From: Chloroflexota bacterium
GTDB lineage: Bacteria > Chloroflexota > Dehalococcoidia > UBA2979
Reading direction: 5' to 3'
Assembly: GCA_002725365.1 (NCBI GenBank)
Contig: PBOW01000081.1
Location: 1 to 7,129 of the forward strand
Length of the DNA: 7,129 nt
The position numbers and the translations under genes were made by a program. Positions 6,074 through 7,129 of the stretch are shown here, in pieces. The notes beneath the pieces are model-generated. The model ran no database searches. It was not told where the DNA came from and saw only the letters and a list, made by a program, of their open reading frames with translations. The number at the start of each line of letters is the position of its first letter. Position 1 is the stretch's first letter.

Positions 6074-7126
6074 CTAACTCGAAAGAATCTCTCCCACCGC
6101 TTCGATCGTGGGATCCACTTCATACTGAACCGCCTCAACTGAGAGGGCTGTATCCGGATCCTTAAGCCCATGGCCGGTAATTACACATACGATTGTCGCT
6201 CCGCTGAGGTCTACACCTAATCGGGACGTCTTGATCAAACCTGCAACCGAGGCCGCTGATGCTGGTTCACAAAAAATACCCTCCGCTGAGGCCAAATATC
6301 TATACGCATGCAGGATCTCGTCGTCACTAACTGAATCAATGACACCTCCTGATTCGTCTCGGGCACTTGCTGCCTTTTCCCACGAGGCAGGATTACCTAT
6401 TCTGATCGCTGTAGCAATGGTCTCCGGATTTTCGATAATTTTATTGTTTACTATCGGTGCAGCCCCTTGAGCTTGAAAGCCGTACATCATTGGTGTTTTA
6501 CTAGCTCGACCTGCAGCGGCATATTCTTTAAATCCTTTCCAATAAGCCGAAATGTTCCCAGCGTTACCTACAGGGATACATAATATATCGGGAGCTTTTC
6601 CCAGCGCATCAACCACCTCAAATGCCGCTGTCTTCTGTCCCTCCAGGCGGAAAGGATTGACCGAGTTAACCAGTGCTATTTGCAACTGGTCTGAAATCTC
6701 TCTGACTATATTCAGAGCGTTATCGAACGATCCACGAATTTGAATGATCGATGCCCCGTGCACACTCGCTTGAGCAAGCTTTCCCATAGCAATTTTTCCC
6801 GAAGGAACCACTACAAAACTTTTGAGTCCATGAAGAGAAGCGTACGCTGACGCTGCTGCCGATGTATTTCCAGTCGAGGCACAAATGACAGACCGGGAAT
6901 TAGCTTGTACAGCCTTCGCGACTGCTAAAAACATGCCTCTGTCCTTAAAGGATCCAGTTGGATTCATCGTTTCTAGTTTGAAATAAAGGTTGGGGACCCC
7001 TATCTCAGGGCCGATATTAGTTGAACGAACTAGGGGTGTGTTGCCCTCACCAAGAGATTTTCTAGATGTATCACCATCGATAGGCAGGAATTCCGAATAC
7101 GAGTCGATGAGAAAATTAGTAGTCAT
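6074..7126 (-). CDS. thrC: Threonine synthase (PLP-dependent, short type)
   Basis: Converts O-phosphohomoserine to threonine and phosphate, the last step of threonine synthesis, in the cytoplasm. The 350-residue fold-type II enzyme shows LGEGNTPLVR (25-34), the PLP Schiff-base lysine Lys61 in NPTGSFKDRG (55-64), ASTGNTSAAA (83-92) that binds cofactor and substrate, the PLP phosphate loop PVGNAGN (185-191), and TGHGLKDP (317-324) near the C-terminus. Length and motif wording fit the short actinobacterial/Chloroflexota class rather than the longer E. coli-type enzyme. The SYSEFLPI segment before LGEGNTPL matches the usual N-terminus, so the ATG at 7126 is probably close to the true start. Only 3 bases lie upstream of it in the window, so its binding site and any earlier in-frame start cannot be seen. 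It is the first visible gene of the minus-strand cluster and is followed by folE. Confidence 0.96.
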   Translation of the reverse strand: MTTNFLIDSYSEFLPIDGDTSRKSLGEGNTPLVRSTNIGPEIGVPNLYFKLETMNPTGSFKDRGMFLAVAKAVQANSRSVICASTGNTSAAASAYASLHGLKSFVVVPSGKIAMGKLAQASVHGASIIQIRGSFDNALNIVREISDQLQIALVNSVNPFRLEGQKTAAFEVVDALGKAPDILCIPVGNAGNISAYWKGFKEYAAAGRASKTPMMYGFQAQGAAPIVNNKIIENPETIATAIRIGNPASWEKAASARDESGGVIDSVSDDEILHAYRYLASAEGIFCEPASAASVAGLIKTSRLGVDLSGATIVCVITGHGLKDPDTALSVEAVQYEVDPTIEAVGEILSS

Positions 7127-7129
7127 CGC

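Overview
All eight genes supported here lie on the minus strand, so the window reads from right to left. Transcription order is thrC, folE, an MshA-like glycosyltransferase, a PIG-L/LmbE deacetylase, then rpsL, rpsG, fusA and the first 14 codons of tuf, which runs off the left edge. The window is almost entirely coding. The only gaps of note are 215 bases in front of rpsL and 104 to 105 bases between rpsG and fusA.

The organism is a bacterium with moderate base composition. The S12 protein carries the insertion found in Gram-positive and Chloroflexota-type S12. The glycosyltransferase begins like MshA homologues of Actinomycetota and Chloroflexota. The short threonine synthase resembles the actinobacterial/Chloroflexota type. 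An uncultured Chloroflexota lineage (Dehalococcoidia/SAR202-like) is my best guess, but this rests on remembered family resemblance and is not a firm placement.

Right half (about 7126 to 3407): a tightly packed metabolic cluster. ThrC makes threonine and FolE makes dihydroneopterin triphosphate from GTP. The glycosyltransferase starts 6 bases after folE ends, and the deacetylase starts 3 bases after the glycosyltransferase stop codon, with its ribosome binding site overlapping that stop. A GT4 enzyme of MshA type next to a PIG-L amidase is the enzyme pair that opens mycothiol-type (and bacillithiol-type) thiol biosynthesis, so these two genes probably act in sequence on an N-acetylglucosamine conjugate.

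Left half (about 3191 to 1): the classic str operon order, S12, S7, EF-G, EF-Tu, i.e. decoding, head/platform assembly, translocation and tRNA delivery. Three things stand out. A good hairpin plus T-tract terminator lies between rpsG and fusA. S12 has Arg where most bacteria have the Lys88 linked to streptomycin sensitivity. The operon is preceded by the metabolic cluster rather than by rpoC. I see no mobile element, CRISPR array or tRNA, and no strong evidence of a wholly new system; the GT/PIG-L pair is the most promising lead.
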